A stretch of DNA of 5,233 nucleotides, taken from RGIG9041 sp045541455. GTDB lineage: Bacteria; Bacillota; Clostridia; Oscillospirales; QAKW01. Both the position numbers and the translations under genes were made by a program. Positions 1 through 5,233 of the stretch are shown in pieces. Numbering within the stretch: position 1 is the stretch's first letter; each line of letters starts with the position of its first letter. The stretch lies in NCBI GenBank assembly GCA_045541455.1, contig JAZQJA010000045.1:1-5233 (forward strand), read 5' to 3'. The notes beneath the pieces are model-generated. The model did no database searches. It was not told the origin of the DNA and saw nothing but the letters and a program-made list of their open reading frames with translations.

Positions 1-45
1 AAATGACCTAACATACGTTTAAAATATTATTATTTGATAATTTAT

Positions 46-74
46 TTGCTTTTTTGCCCATTTACATATATAAT
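46..74 (+). promoter_or_regulatory. Candidate sigma-A promoter of the tyrosine recombinase gene
   Basis: A perfect -10 hexamer TATAAT lies at 69-74. A partial -35, TTGCTT (three of six consensus positions), lies at 46-51, with a 17-bp spacer. Transcription would start near position 81, giving a very short leader before the ribosome binding site at 82-88. The -10 is convincing, but the -35 is weak and the DNA is very AT-rich, so this is a plausible prediction only. No operator is visible in positions 1-45. Confidence 0.5.
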
Positions 75-81
75 ATTAATT

Positions 82-88
82 AGAGGTG
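82..88 (+). promoter_or_regulatory. Ribosome binding site that fixes the recombinase start at 98
   Basis: AGAGGTG is complementary to the 3' end of 16S rRNA and lies 9 nt before the ATG at 98-100. A GTG at 86-88 is in frame and would add four residues, but it sits inside this Shine-Dalgarno sequence and has none of its own. The ATG at 98 is therefore the better start. Confidence 0.75.
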
Positions 89-97
89 CTAAAATTC

Positions 98-1081
98 ATG
101 AAGCCTGAAGAATTATATTTATTGCCGGAAATTATTAGAGATTTTTTGGTATATAGTGAAACTATCAAAAATAAATCTGCCCTAACCGTTCAGGAGCAGT
201 TTTTAGACTTGCGCACTTTTTTCAGATTTCTTCTAAAAATTCGTGGTTTAGTGCCTGCTGAAACAGAATTTACAAAAATTACCATAAATTCAATCGATGA
301 AGAATTGGTAAAATCTGTAACTTTAAATGATTTATATATGTTTATAGTTTTTTGTAAAAACGAGTTAAATAATTCACCTAAAACAAGAGCTCGAAAATGT
401 TCTACACTAAAAACATATTTTAAATATTTAACCAATAACAAAGGCATACTAAAAAATGACCCTTCTGCACTATTAGAAACGCCAAAAACTCAAAATGAGA
501 TGCCAAAATATTTATCTTTAGATGAGAGTAAGATGCTTTTAGAATCAGTTGATGGTAAGCATTACGAGCGTGATTATTGCATACTTACCCTATTTTTAAA
601 TTGTGGACTTCGTTTAAGCGAATTATGCAATATTAATTTTTCAGACATACGTGAAGATAATCTTGTTGTAACCGGTAAAGGAAATAAACAAAGAGTTGTT
701 CATTTAAATAGTGCATGTCTTAAAGCTATTGAGAATTATAAAAAAGTTCGTCCTGTAGAAGGCGTTAGAACTGAATATAAAGATGCTCTTTTTATAAGCC
801 AACAATTAAGAAGAATTTCTAATAAAACAGTTCAACATATCGTTTATACTTTTTTGGATAAATCGGGGCTTGGTGGTCAGGGATTTTCGACCCATAAGTT
901 AAGACACACCGCAGCTACTTTAATGTATAGACACGGCAACGTTGACGTTAGAGTTTTAAAAGAAGTTTTGGGTCACGAAAATTTAAACACTACTCAAATA
1001 TATACACATGTTTCTGATAAACAAATTAAAAGTGCAATTGATAATAATCCCTTGTCAGAAATCAAACCAAATAAAAAATAG
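98..1081 (+). CDS. Tyrosine recombinase, XerC/XerD type
   Basis: Predicted 327-residue site-specific DNA recombinase that cuts and rejoins DNA through a 3'-phosphotyrosine intermediate. An N-terminal SAM-like, core-binding helical domain (about residues 10-115) is followed by the catalytic domain (about 135-310). All expected active-site residues are visible: Arg172 (in GLRLSEL), Lys194 (in TGKGNK), His266 and Arg269 (in HKLRH), His293 (in LGHENL) and nucleophile Tyr302 (in QIYTH). The enzyme thus looks intact. It is slightly longer than classical XerC/XerD (about 300 residues). In the family, XerC and XerD resolve chromosome dimers at dif with FtsK. Whether this one does that, or is another chromosomal paralogue, cannot be decided here. 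No attachment site, phage gene or transposon end lies beside it, which argues against a mobile-element integrase. The gene appears monocistronic and converges on spo0A. Confidence 0.9.
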   Translation: MKPEELYLLPEIIRDFLVYSETIKNKSALTVQEQFLDLRTFFRFLLKIRGLVPAETEFTKITINSIDEELVKSVTLNDLYMFIVFCKNELNNSPKTRARKCSTLKTYFKYLTNNKGILKNDPSALLETPKTQNEMPKYLSLDESKMLLESVDGKHYERDYCILTLFLNCGLRLSELCNINFSDIREDNLVVTGKGNKQRVVHLNSACLKAIENYKKVRPVEGVRTEYKDALFISQQLRRISNKTVQHIVYTFLDKSGLGGQGFSTHKLRHTAATLMYRHGNVDVRVLKEVLGHENLNTTQIYTHVSDKQIKSAIDNNPLSEIKPNKK

Positions 1082-1082
1082 A

Positions 1083-1106
1083 AAAAGCACCTAAATAGGT
1101 GCTTTT
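1083..1106. terminator. Bidirectional rho-independent terminator between the recombinase gene and spo0A
   Basis: The arms AAAAGCACC (1083-1091) and GGTGCTTTT (1098-1106) pair perfectly over 9 bp around a 6-nt loop. A and T runs flank the stem on both sides, so it has a U-tract in either direction. It begins just after the recombinase stop codon (1079-1081) and ends two bases before the spo0A stop codon (1109-1111), so it can serve both convergent genes. Confidence 0.9.
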
Positions 1107-1108
1107 AT

Positions 1109-1879
1109 TTATGCTCTTTTAAGCCTTAAACGTAATTTATCAGATATCATAGCAATAAATTCGCTATTGGTTGGCTTACCACGTTCTCCATTAATTGTAT
1201 AACCAAAATAAGAATTTAAAACGTCAATATCGCCACGATCCCAAGCAACTTCAATTGCATGTCTGATTGCTCTTTCAACTCTTGAAGATGTTGTTTTAAA
1301 ACGCTTAGCTACTGTAGGATATAATATCTTTGTTACTGCATTAATAATATCGTCATCTTTAATAGCTAACATTATCGCTTCACGTAAGTACTGATAGCCC
1401 TTGATATGAGCAGGAATACCAATTTGATGAATAATTTCCGTAACCATTAATTCTAATTCATTATCAGTAATAATATTATTTTCAGTTTTAAGAGGTGCAA
1501 CTTTATTATTCCAACCCGAAATTTGTATTATTCTTTCGGCCATAACAGTAATATCTATTGGTTTAATGAAGTAATATGATATACCTGCAGAAAGCGCTTC
1601 TTGCTCTAATTTTGAATTATCACAACTTGATATTGCAACTAATAATGGCTTATTTTCAATATTTTTTAGTTTGTTAGATATACCTATGATATCTAGCGAT
1701 GGTAAAAACACCTCGGAAATTACAACATCGGGCTTGTAATTCATAATGCTATTGTAAAGTGTAATACCGTCTTTTTCACAACTGATAACATCCATGCCAT
1801 AACTTTTTAGTGCGTTCACGCAATTTAAACTAAATTCCGTTTTATTGTCCCCTATTAATATTTTTAATTTCTTTTCCAT
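1109..1879 (-). CDS. spo0A: Spo0A, sporulation response regulator, with an altered receiver phosphorylation site
   Basis: 256-residue cytoplasmic transcription factor, the master switch for entry into sporulation; B. subtilis Spo0A has 267 residues. Residues 1-123 form a CheY-like receiver domain and about 141-256 the Spo0A DNA-binding domain. The latter is nearly canonical: HQIGIPAHIKGYQYLREAI (151-169), the recognition-helix stretch RVERAIRHAIEVAWDRG (200-216), and KPTNSEFIAM with KLRL near the end. The receiver is not canonical. Where B. subtilis has Asp10-Asp11 this protein has Asp11-Asn12. The position of phosphoacceptor Asp56 is Glu56 (codon GAG, in the stretch PDVVISEVFLP). Thr84 corresponds to Ser84. 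The conserved Lys is kept (Lys106, in FIKP). Glu can mimic phospho-Asp, so signal-independent activity is possible, but that is inference. The ATG at 1879 is chosen because AGGAG lies 8 nt upstream. An in-frame ATG at 1921 lies upstream of the predicted -10. The gene is monocistronic; spoIVB, often its upstream neighbour, is absent here. Confidence 0.95.
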   Translation of the reverse strand: MEKKLKILIGDNKTEFSLNCVNALKSYGMDVISCEKDGITLYNSIMNYKPDVVISEVFLPSLDIIGISNKLKNIENKPLLVAISSCDNSKLEQEALSAGISYYFIKPIDITVMAERIIQISGWNNKVAPLKTENNIITDNELELMVTEIIHQIGIPAHIKGYQYLREAIMLAIKDDDIINAVTKILYPTVAKRFKTTSSRVERAIRHAIEVAWDRGDIDVLNSYFGYTINGERGKPTNSEFIAMISDKLRLRLKRA

Positions 1880-1887
1880 ATTTATTT

Positions 1888-1892
1888 CTCCT
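1888..1892 (-). promoter_or_regulatory. Ribosome binding site that fixes the spo0A start at 1879
   Basis: AGGAG on the minus strand, preceded by an A-run, sits 8 nt before the ATG at 1877-1879. It decides against the in-frame ATG at 1919-1921, which would add 14 Lys/Asn-rich residues not found in Spo0A proteins. Confidence 0.85.
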
Positions 1893-1909
1893 TTTTTCTT
1901 GAATTTGTT

Positions 1910-1935
1910 ATATTTTACCATTTATTGTAAAATAT
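1910..1935. repeat. Inverted repeat across the spo0A promoter
   Basis: Perfect 9-bp arms, ATATTTTAC (1910-1918) and GTAAAATAT (1927-1935), are separated by 8 bp. One arm covers the whole -10 hexamer and the other reaches the edge of the -35, so a protein bound here would compete with RNA polymerase. It could be an operator, but such arms also arise by chance in DNA this rich in A and T. Confidence 0.45.
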
Positions 1936-1940
1936 TTCAA
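1912..1940 (-). promoter_or_regulatory. Sigma-A-type promoter of spo0A
   Basis: On the minus strand, the -35 TTGAAA (1935-1940) and the -10 TAAAAT (1912-1917) each match five of six consensus bases and are separated by the optimal 17 bp. Transcription would start near 1905, giving a leader of about 26 nt that holds the ribosome binding site. I found no convincing sigma-H promoter, although B. subtilis spo0A has one. Confidence 0.75.
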
Positions 1941-1970
1941 GATAAAATTTGGTAAATTATGTAAAAAGAT

Positions 1971-1977
1971 TTCGACA
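1971..1977 (-). promoter_or_regulatory. Spo0A-binding site (0A box), promoter-proximal
   Basis: The minus strand reads TGTCGAA, an exact match to the 0A-box consensus TGNCGAA, inside the wider TTGTCGAAA. Its centre lies about 70 bp upstream of the predicted spo0A transcription start. The second copy 13 bp away supports a real site. Spo0A regulating its own gene is known in B. subtilis; autoregulation here is inferred. Confidence 0.75.
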
Positions 1978-1983
1978 ACAAAA

Positions 1984-1990
1984 TTCGACA
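1984..1990 (-). promoter_or_regulatory. Spo0A-binding site (0A box), promoter-distal
   Basis: A second exact TGTCGAA on the minus strand, in the same orientation and 13 bp (start to start) from the first box. It directly abuts the terminator hairpin of the upstream operon. Two same-strand copies so close together are unlikely by chance in a region with few G or C bases. Confidence 0.75.
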
Positions 1991-2029
1991 TATAACAAAA
2001 GACAACGAAAACCGTTGTCTTTTGTTATA
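1991..2029 (-). terminator. Terminator hairpin at the end of the glycyl radical enzyme operon
   Basis: A perfect 17-bp inverted repeat (1991-2007 with 2013-2029) surrounds a 5-nt loop. The G+C-containing core is GACAACG/CGTTGTC; outside it the arms are A- and T-rich, so on the minus strand the stem runs into TTTTGTTATA, usable as a U-tract. It lies 36 nt beyond the activase stop codon and just upstream of the 0A boxes, so it should insulate spo0A from read-through. Its symmetry means it could also stop transcription on the plus strand. Confidence 0.8.
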
Positions 2030-2064
2030 ATTTAATACTATAAATAGAATTTAATTATATAATA

Positions 2065-2925
2065 TCAAAATTTAGTTATTGCTTCTTTAATATCATTATC
2101 AGATGGAATAATATTGGGTAAAGTATTTTGCATATTTAATGCTTCATATCTTGAAGCCGAATAATTATGAAATGGAAGTACCTCTACCCTATCTATGTTT
2201 TTAAGTGGCTTTAAAAATTTTGCAATTTTATCAATTTCTTTATCATTAAAGCCCGGTACAAAAGGAATTCTAACGTATATTGGTATATTGTAACCGTCAA
2301 TTATTTTTATATTTTTTAAAATTAGTTTGTTTGATTTACCTGTACACTTAATATGTAGGTCTTCGTCTATTGCTTTTATATCGTATATAAATAAATCAAC
2401 ATATGGTTTAATTTTTTCAAATACGTTGCTATCAATATATCCGCAAGTGTCAATAGCTACATGTATATTGTGAGCTTTTATTTTTTTAAGTAGTTCCAAG
2501 CAAAACTCTGTGTGTATTAAACATTCGCCACCGGAAAGTGTAACACCGCCATTAGAATTATCATAAAAATCTTTATCTTTTAAAATAATTTCTAATAATT
2601 CGTCAGTTGAATATTCTTTGCCATAATATACCATTGCGGCCCCTAAACAGTTATCTACACATTTACCACATGCAACACACAAATCAAAATTGAAAGAATG
2701 CAACCCTTCTTTTATTGTGTGAGCATTGTTACTGCAAACGTCTTGACAATGACCGCAATTAATACATTTATTTTTAAAATATGCAATTTGTGGTTTTGCG
2801 GCTATGCTTTCAGGATTATGGCACCAAATACATTTTAAAGGGCAGCCTTTAAAAAATATAGTGGTTCTTATTCCATCTCCATCATGCACCGAAAATCTTT
2901 TTATATCGGAAACATAGGCTTTCAT
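2065..2925 (-). CDS. Glycyl-radical-enzyme activating protein (radical SAM, two extra ferredoxin-type clusters)
   Basis: 286-residue activase predicted to cleave S-adenosylmethionine reductively and abstract hydrogen from the catalytic glycine of its partner, the enzyme encoded just upstream. The radical SAM cluster motif CxxxCxxC is Cys28, Cys32 and Cys35. A ferredoxin-like insert follows, with two four-cysteine motifs: Cys54-57-60-64 and Cys83-86-89-93. Short pyruvate formate-lyase activase (PflA) lacks this insert, whereas activases of non-PFL glycyl radical enzymes usually have it. Further family motifs are SGGE at 131-134 (followed by Cys135, where Pro is more usual), DIK at 182-184 and RIPFVPGFND at 219-228. 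The ATG is 3 nt after the stop codon of the enzyme gene. GAGGT, 5 nt before the ATG, overlaps the last codons and stop of that gene, suggesting translational coupling. The protein should need anoxic conditions. Function class is firm; the substrate class of its partner is not. Confidence 0.93.
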   Translation of the reverse strand: MKAYVSDIKRFSVHDGDGIRTTIFFKGCPLKCIWCHNPESIAAKPQIAYFKNKCINCGHCQDVCSNNAHTIKEGLHSFNFDLCVACGKCVDNCLGAAMVYYGKEYSTDELLEIILKDKDFYDNSNGGVTLSGGECLIHTEFCLELLKKIKAHNIHVAIDTCGYIDSNVFEKIKPYVDLFIYDIKAIDEDLHIKCTGKSNKLILKNIKIIDGYNIPIYVRIPFVPGFNDKEIDKIAKFLKPLKNIDRVEVLPFHNYSASRYEALNMQNTLPNIIPSDNDIKEAITKF

Positions 2926-2928
2926 AAA

Positions 2929-5112
2929 CTACCTCGATTGCATCTCTGCTTTTAAAATAAATTCATCTTGAGTTTTCTTATCTAAATCAACAAATCTAAC
3001 GTTCCAGCCACATAATCTAATTTGTAAATTTTTATATTCTTCTGGATTTAACTGCGCTTTTCTTAAAATATTAGCATCTAAAACGTTGAAATGAATTGCC
3101 ATACCACCACGAAGCATAAAGGATTTTAGAAGTCCATAAAACGCATTTAAACCTTCAATGCCCTTAGCAGCAGATGAGTGTAATACAGCATCAACAACAT
3201 ATCCATTAGGACATTTAGAGGCATCAAGCTTTAGTATACTATTAATAACAGCTGTGATACCTTCTTTATCAAGACCAACGTTTGCACATAAATTTTTAGA
3301 AACAGCTTCTCTTGAAAATCTTCCATCAGGTGTTGCACCTACTCGTGCTCCCATAAAATGAATCCAGTCGATAGATATTTGCGAGTGCTTAAATACACCA
3401 CCACGGCCGTTTGGCTTGCCGTTTATAAAATCTGCAACAAGATTATATATTTCAACCGCTAAACTATCAGCTTCATCGTTATCATTTGCAAATTTTGGAT
3501 AATGATTTCTACAGTAAAGGCGTAGTTCTTCATTACCTTCCCAATTATTCTTTAAAATGTTTGTAAATTCAGAAAAACTATATCTTTTCTCATTAAAAAC
3601 AAGGTTTTTTATAACCATTAAACTATCAACTACAGTAGCTAAACCAAAACAGTTAATAGAAGTATTATTATATTTTGCACCCTTGTTATATACATCAGTA
3701 CCTGTTTTAACACAGTTTTCAAATGCACCGGAAAGAATAGGAAAAGGTGCAATTTCATCGTATTTACTTTCATACTCTGTTAATGCGTCCATACAATACT
3801 GAATAGCATTAATTAACTGCTTTTTAAATGCTTCAAAAAATTGATTGAAGTTGCTAAATTCAGTTCCTGATTCAATTCCAACTTGTTTGTTTAAAATGTA
3901 ATCATATCCATTGTAAAGTGAAAAGTCTAGTGCTTTTGCCATATTTACTCGACCAGCACAAGTTGGAGGTATTTCTGTACCTTCTGCAGCAATTTCATAA
4001 CATCCGTATACAATTAAACGTTTAGCATCTTCTTCGCTAATTCCTACCTTTATTAAAGCTTCTTCGGCTTTTTCTACGTTAACAAATACAAAGCTACTTT
4101 TGCCATCTCTTATTGATTCTAAAACCCTTAGTACAATATTTTTATCAATATTTTTATGATATAATACGTGAATTTTGGGATCTATAATATCTAGTTTTTG
4201 GTATTCTTCTACCATAACAAATGTGTATTCGTTTGTAGCATCTGAACCATCAGGATATTTACCGCAAATATATAAAGGAAGATTTGTAGAAATGCCAATT
4301 GAGGTTATTTTCCAGAAGAAATCACTTGTTAATTCTCTAAGTTGTGTTTCTGTAAAGGCACCACTTTCCAAATCATTTTTGTAAAATGGATAATATAATC
4401 TGTCAATGCCGCCTAAAGATCTAATAACGCTTGGATCTAAACTTGTTTCAATGTGGTACATAAACATTGTTAACTGCATCGCTTGTGCTAAGGTTTTGGG
4501 TGCAGAAACTGCAAGTGTTCTAAAATTTTCTGCAACAAATTTTTGCTTACTTGTTCCAACTATATCAGCATATTTTGCAAAGCGATTTAAACAATTTATC
4601 ATAGCATTATAAACTAATAAACACTCGTCGTAAAAATGGAGTTTTGCATTATCTTTGCATTTTTTACGTTCACGTAATAACCTGTCAATTACACCAGGTA
4701 TGCCATTTTTCATCAGAAAATTCCAGTCAGGTGCAATATGGCAAAAATCTAAAGATACGCAAATTGCAGAATGGTTCATATCTTTAACGTGTTCTGTCAT
4801 ATCCTTACAAGAGTCATTTACGATCTTGTCATATCTTGAACAGTGGAATTTATCCATAATAGTATTATATATGGGTCCAAAATTCAATTTATTTTGAATA
4901 AATTCTTCAGGAACAATATCAATTTGAGCATTATTTAAAATAAAAGCAATTGCTTCGCTCTTCTTTTGACCCAAAGTTTTATTTGTGTCGTTAAATATCT
5001 TACTACATTCTGCATTTAACTCATCAAAACTTAAACCGGACTCTTCAATCCAGTTATCAATTTTATATTGATTTAACAACGCTTCTTTACTTGATTCAAA
5101 TTTATTCCACAT
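2929..5112 (-). CDS. Glycyl radical enzyme of unassigned substrate (PFL-like family, not pyruvate formate-lyase)
   Basis: 727-residue cytoplasmic enzyme with the complete glycyl radical fold: a PFL-like barrel domain (about residues 5-575) and a C-terminal glycine-radical domain. The catalytic Cys is Cys371 in GCYE, with Glu373 two residues on. This Cys-x-Glu arrangement is typical of dehydratases, decarboxylases and C-N or C-S lyases, whereas pyruvate formate-lyase has adjacent cysteines. The radical glycine is Gly702 in RLCGWNVRF, 25 residues from the end; many relatives have RV(S/A)GY there. Other family motifs are GAKYNNTSIN (478-487), GATPDGR (592-598) and KLDASKCPNG (628-637). It is shorter than choline lyase or hydroxyphenylacetate decarboxylase and has no encapsulation-type N-terminal extension. 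There are 18 cysteines. The ATG at 5112 is chosen for AGGTG 5 nt upstream; an in-frame ATG at 5190 would add 26 mostly hydrophobic residues translated from the promoter region. It is first in an operon with its activase. No transporter, microcompartment or pathway gene is in view to show the substrate. Confidence 0.9.
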   Translation of the reverse strand: MWNKFESSKEALLNQYKIDNWIEESGLSFDELNAECSKIFNDTNKTLGQKKSEAIAFILNNAQIDIVPEEFIQNKLNFGPIYNTIMDKFHCSRYDKIVNDSCKDMTEHVKDMNHSAICVSLDFCHIAPDWNFLMKNGIPGVIDRLLRERKKCKDNAKLHFYDECLLVYNAMINCLNRFAKYADIVGTSKQKFVAENFRTLAVSAPKTLAQAMQLTMFMYHIETSLDPSVIRSLGGIDRLYYPFYKNDLESGAFTETQLRELTSDFFWKITSIGISTNLPLYICGKYPDGSDATNEYTFVMVEEYQKLDIIDPKIHVLYHKNIDKNIVLRVLESIRDGKSSFVFVNVEKAEEALIKVGISEEDAKRLIVYGCYEIAAEGTEIPPTCAGRVNMAKALDFSLYNGYDYILNKQVGIESGTEFSNFNQFFEAFKKQLINAIQYCMDALTEYESKYDEIAPFPILSGAFENCVKTGTDVYNKGAKYNNTSINCFGLATVVDSLMVIKNLVFNEKRYSFSEFTNILKNNWEGNEELRLYCRNHYPKFANDNDEADSLAVEIYNLVADFINGKPNGRGGVFKHSQISIDWIHFMGARVGATPDGRFSREAVSKNLCANVGLDKEGITAVINSILKLDASKCPNGYVVDAVLHSSAAKGIEGLNAFYGLLKSFMLRGGMAIHFNVLDANILRKAQLNPEEYKNLQIRLCGWNVRFVDLDKKTQDEFILKAEMQSR

Positions 5113-5117
5113 ATTAT

Positions 5118-5122
5118 CACCT
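5118..5122 (-). promoter_or_regulatory. Ribosome binding site that fixes the glycyl radical enzyme start at 5112
   Basis: AGGTG on the minus strand lies 5 nt before the ATG at 5110-5112. The in-frame ATGs at 5130 and 5190 have no comparable site, and the longer versions would translate the candidate promoter hexamers. Confidence 0.7.
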
Positions 5123-5128
5123 AAATTC

Positions 5129-5156
5129 ATTATATCTTTAATTAATAAAATGTAAA
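5129..5156 (-). promoter_or_regulatory. Candidate promoter of the glycyl radical enzyme operon, proximal
   Basis: On the minus strand, the -35 TTTACA (5151-5156; five of six consensus bases) and a perfect -10 TATAAT (5129-5134) are separated by 16 bp. Transcription would begin near 5122, almost at the ribosome binding site, which leaves an unusually short leader. The hexamers are good; the geometry is the reason for doubt. Confidence 0.5.
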
Positions 5157-5167
5157 TCGAGAAAACA

Positions 5168-5195
5168 ATTATAATGGACAAAATGAACATTGAAA
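5168..5195 (-). promoter_or_regulatory. Candidate promoter of the glycyl radical enzyme operon, distal
   Basis: A perfect -10 TATAAT at 5168-5173 has a weak -35, TTTCAA (5190-5195), at 16 bp. Transcription from near 5161 would give a leader of about 50 nt, a more usual geometry than the proximal candidate offers. Beyond it a 7-bp inverted repeat (5204-5210 with 5214-5220) lies in very AT-rich DNA; I cannot match it to a known operator. No gene is supportable between 5113 and the window end. Confidence 0.35.
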
Positions 5196-5233
5196 TTAGT
5201 TTTATAATATGTTATATTATTTATGGTGATGAT

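Noticed and set aside
190..447. 85-codon open frame on the minus strand within the recombinase gene
   Set aside because: It lies wholly opposite a gene with all catalytic residues, has no recognisable domain, and is a chance open frame in AT-rich coding DNA.
98..1081. The recombinase as an integrase marking a prophage, genomic island or integron
   Set aside because: No attachment-site repeat, tRNA gene, cassette array or phage gene is nearby; its base composition resembles its neighbours and it shares a tight terminator with spo0A, as expected of stable chromosomal genes.
1957..1967. TTATGTAAAAA, resembling the XerD half of a dif site (B. subtilis TTATGTAAACT), with a Xer-type gene in the window
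   Set aside because: The partner half-site expected 6 bp upstream (1940-1950) shows no match to a XerC arm, and the stretch is simple AT-rich sequence between the 0A boxes and the spo0A promoter.
1980..1992. GTCGAATTT on the minus strand, resembling a sigma-H -10 element for spo0A
   Set aside because: It coincides with a 0A box and no sigma-H-like -35 lies at the right distance; that position is inside the terminator hairpin.
2600..2770. The cysteine-rich stretch of the activase as a separate ferredoxin gene or a fusion
   Set aside because: Two four-cysteine clusters inserted after the radical SAM motif are the normal architecture of many glycyl-radical-enzyme activases.
3158..4897. Five plus-strand open frames of 67-81 codons opposite the glycyl radical enzyme gene
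   Set aside because: They are antisense shadows of a clearly conserved coding sequence, with no domain features or operon-like arrangement.
5113..5190. In-frame N-terminal extension of the glycyl radical enzyme giving a hydrophobic, membrane-like segment
   Set aside because: It is translated from AT-rich promoter DNA, has no ribosome binding site at its ATG, and glycyl radical enzymes are cytoplasmic; the ATG at 5112 has a good site.
5204..5220. ATAATAT/ATATTAT inverted repeat upstream of the glycyl radical enzyme operon
   Set aside because: Seven-base arms made only of A and T are expected by chance in this region, and they do not match Rex, FNR/Crp or other operator patterns I know.

Overview
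The window is AT-rich (roughly 30% G+C by eye). It carries a sporulation master regulator (Spo0A) and an oxygen-sensitive glycyl radical enzyme with its radical-SAM activase. Together these point to an anaerobic, spore-forming-lineage Firmicute of the class Clostridia, probably a gut or similar anaerobe. The species cannot be told from the sequence. Nothing suggests a plasmid, phage or transposon; the segment looks like ordinary chromosome.

Layout, left to right. (1) Positions 1-97 hold a promoter and ribosome binding site. (2) 98-1081 (+) encodes a complete XerC/XerD-type tyrosine recombinase. (3) 1083-1106 is a bidirectional terminator shared with the convergent gene. (4) 1109-1879 (-) is spo0A. 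(5) 1880-2064 is a compact control region. Read on the minus strand, it holds a 17-bp-stem terminator ending the upstream operon, two Spo0A-binding (0A) boxes, a near-consensus sigma-A promoter with an inverted repeat across it, and the spo0A ribosome binding site. (6) 2065-2925 (-) is a glycyl-radical-enzyme activase. (7) 2929-5112 (-) is the glycyl radical enzyme. (8) 5113-5233 is the leader and promoter region of that operon.

How the parts work together. The enzyme and its activase form a two-gene operon with a 3-nt gap, and the activase ribosome binding site lies inside the end of the enzyme gene. The activase would use S-adenosylmethionine to place a radical on a C-terminal glycine of the enzyme. 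The active-site motif is Gly-Cys-Tyr-Glu, not the Cys-Cys pair of pyruvate formate-lyase, so the substrate is unknown and a 'pyruvate formate-lyase' label would mislead. Spo0A has a strongly conserved DNA-binding domain and 0A boxes upstream of its own promoter, which suggests autoregulation. Its receiver domain is altered: the phosphate-accepting Asp is Glu, and one of the two metal-binding acidic residues is Asn.

Most worth a second look are the altered Spo0A receiver and the unassigned glycyl radical enzyme. I saw no wholly new multi-gene system.
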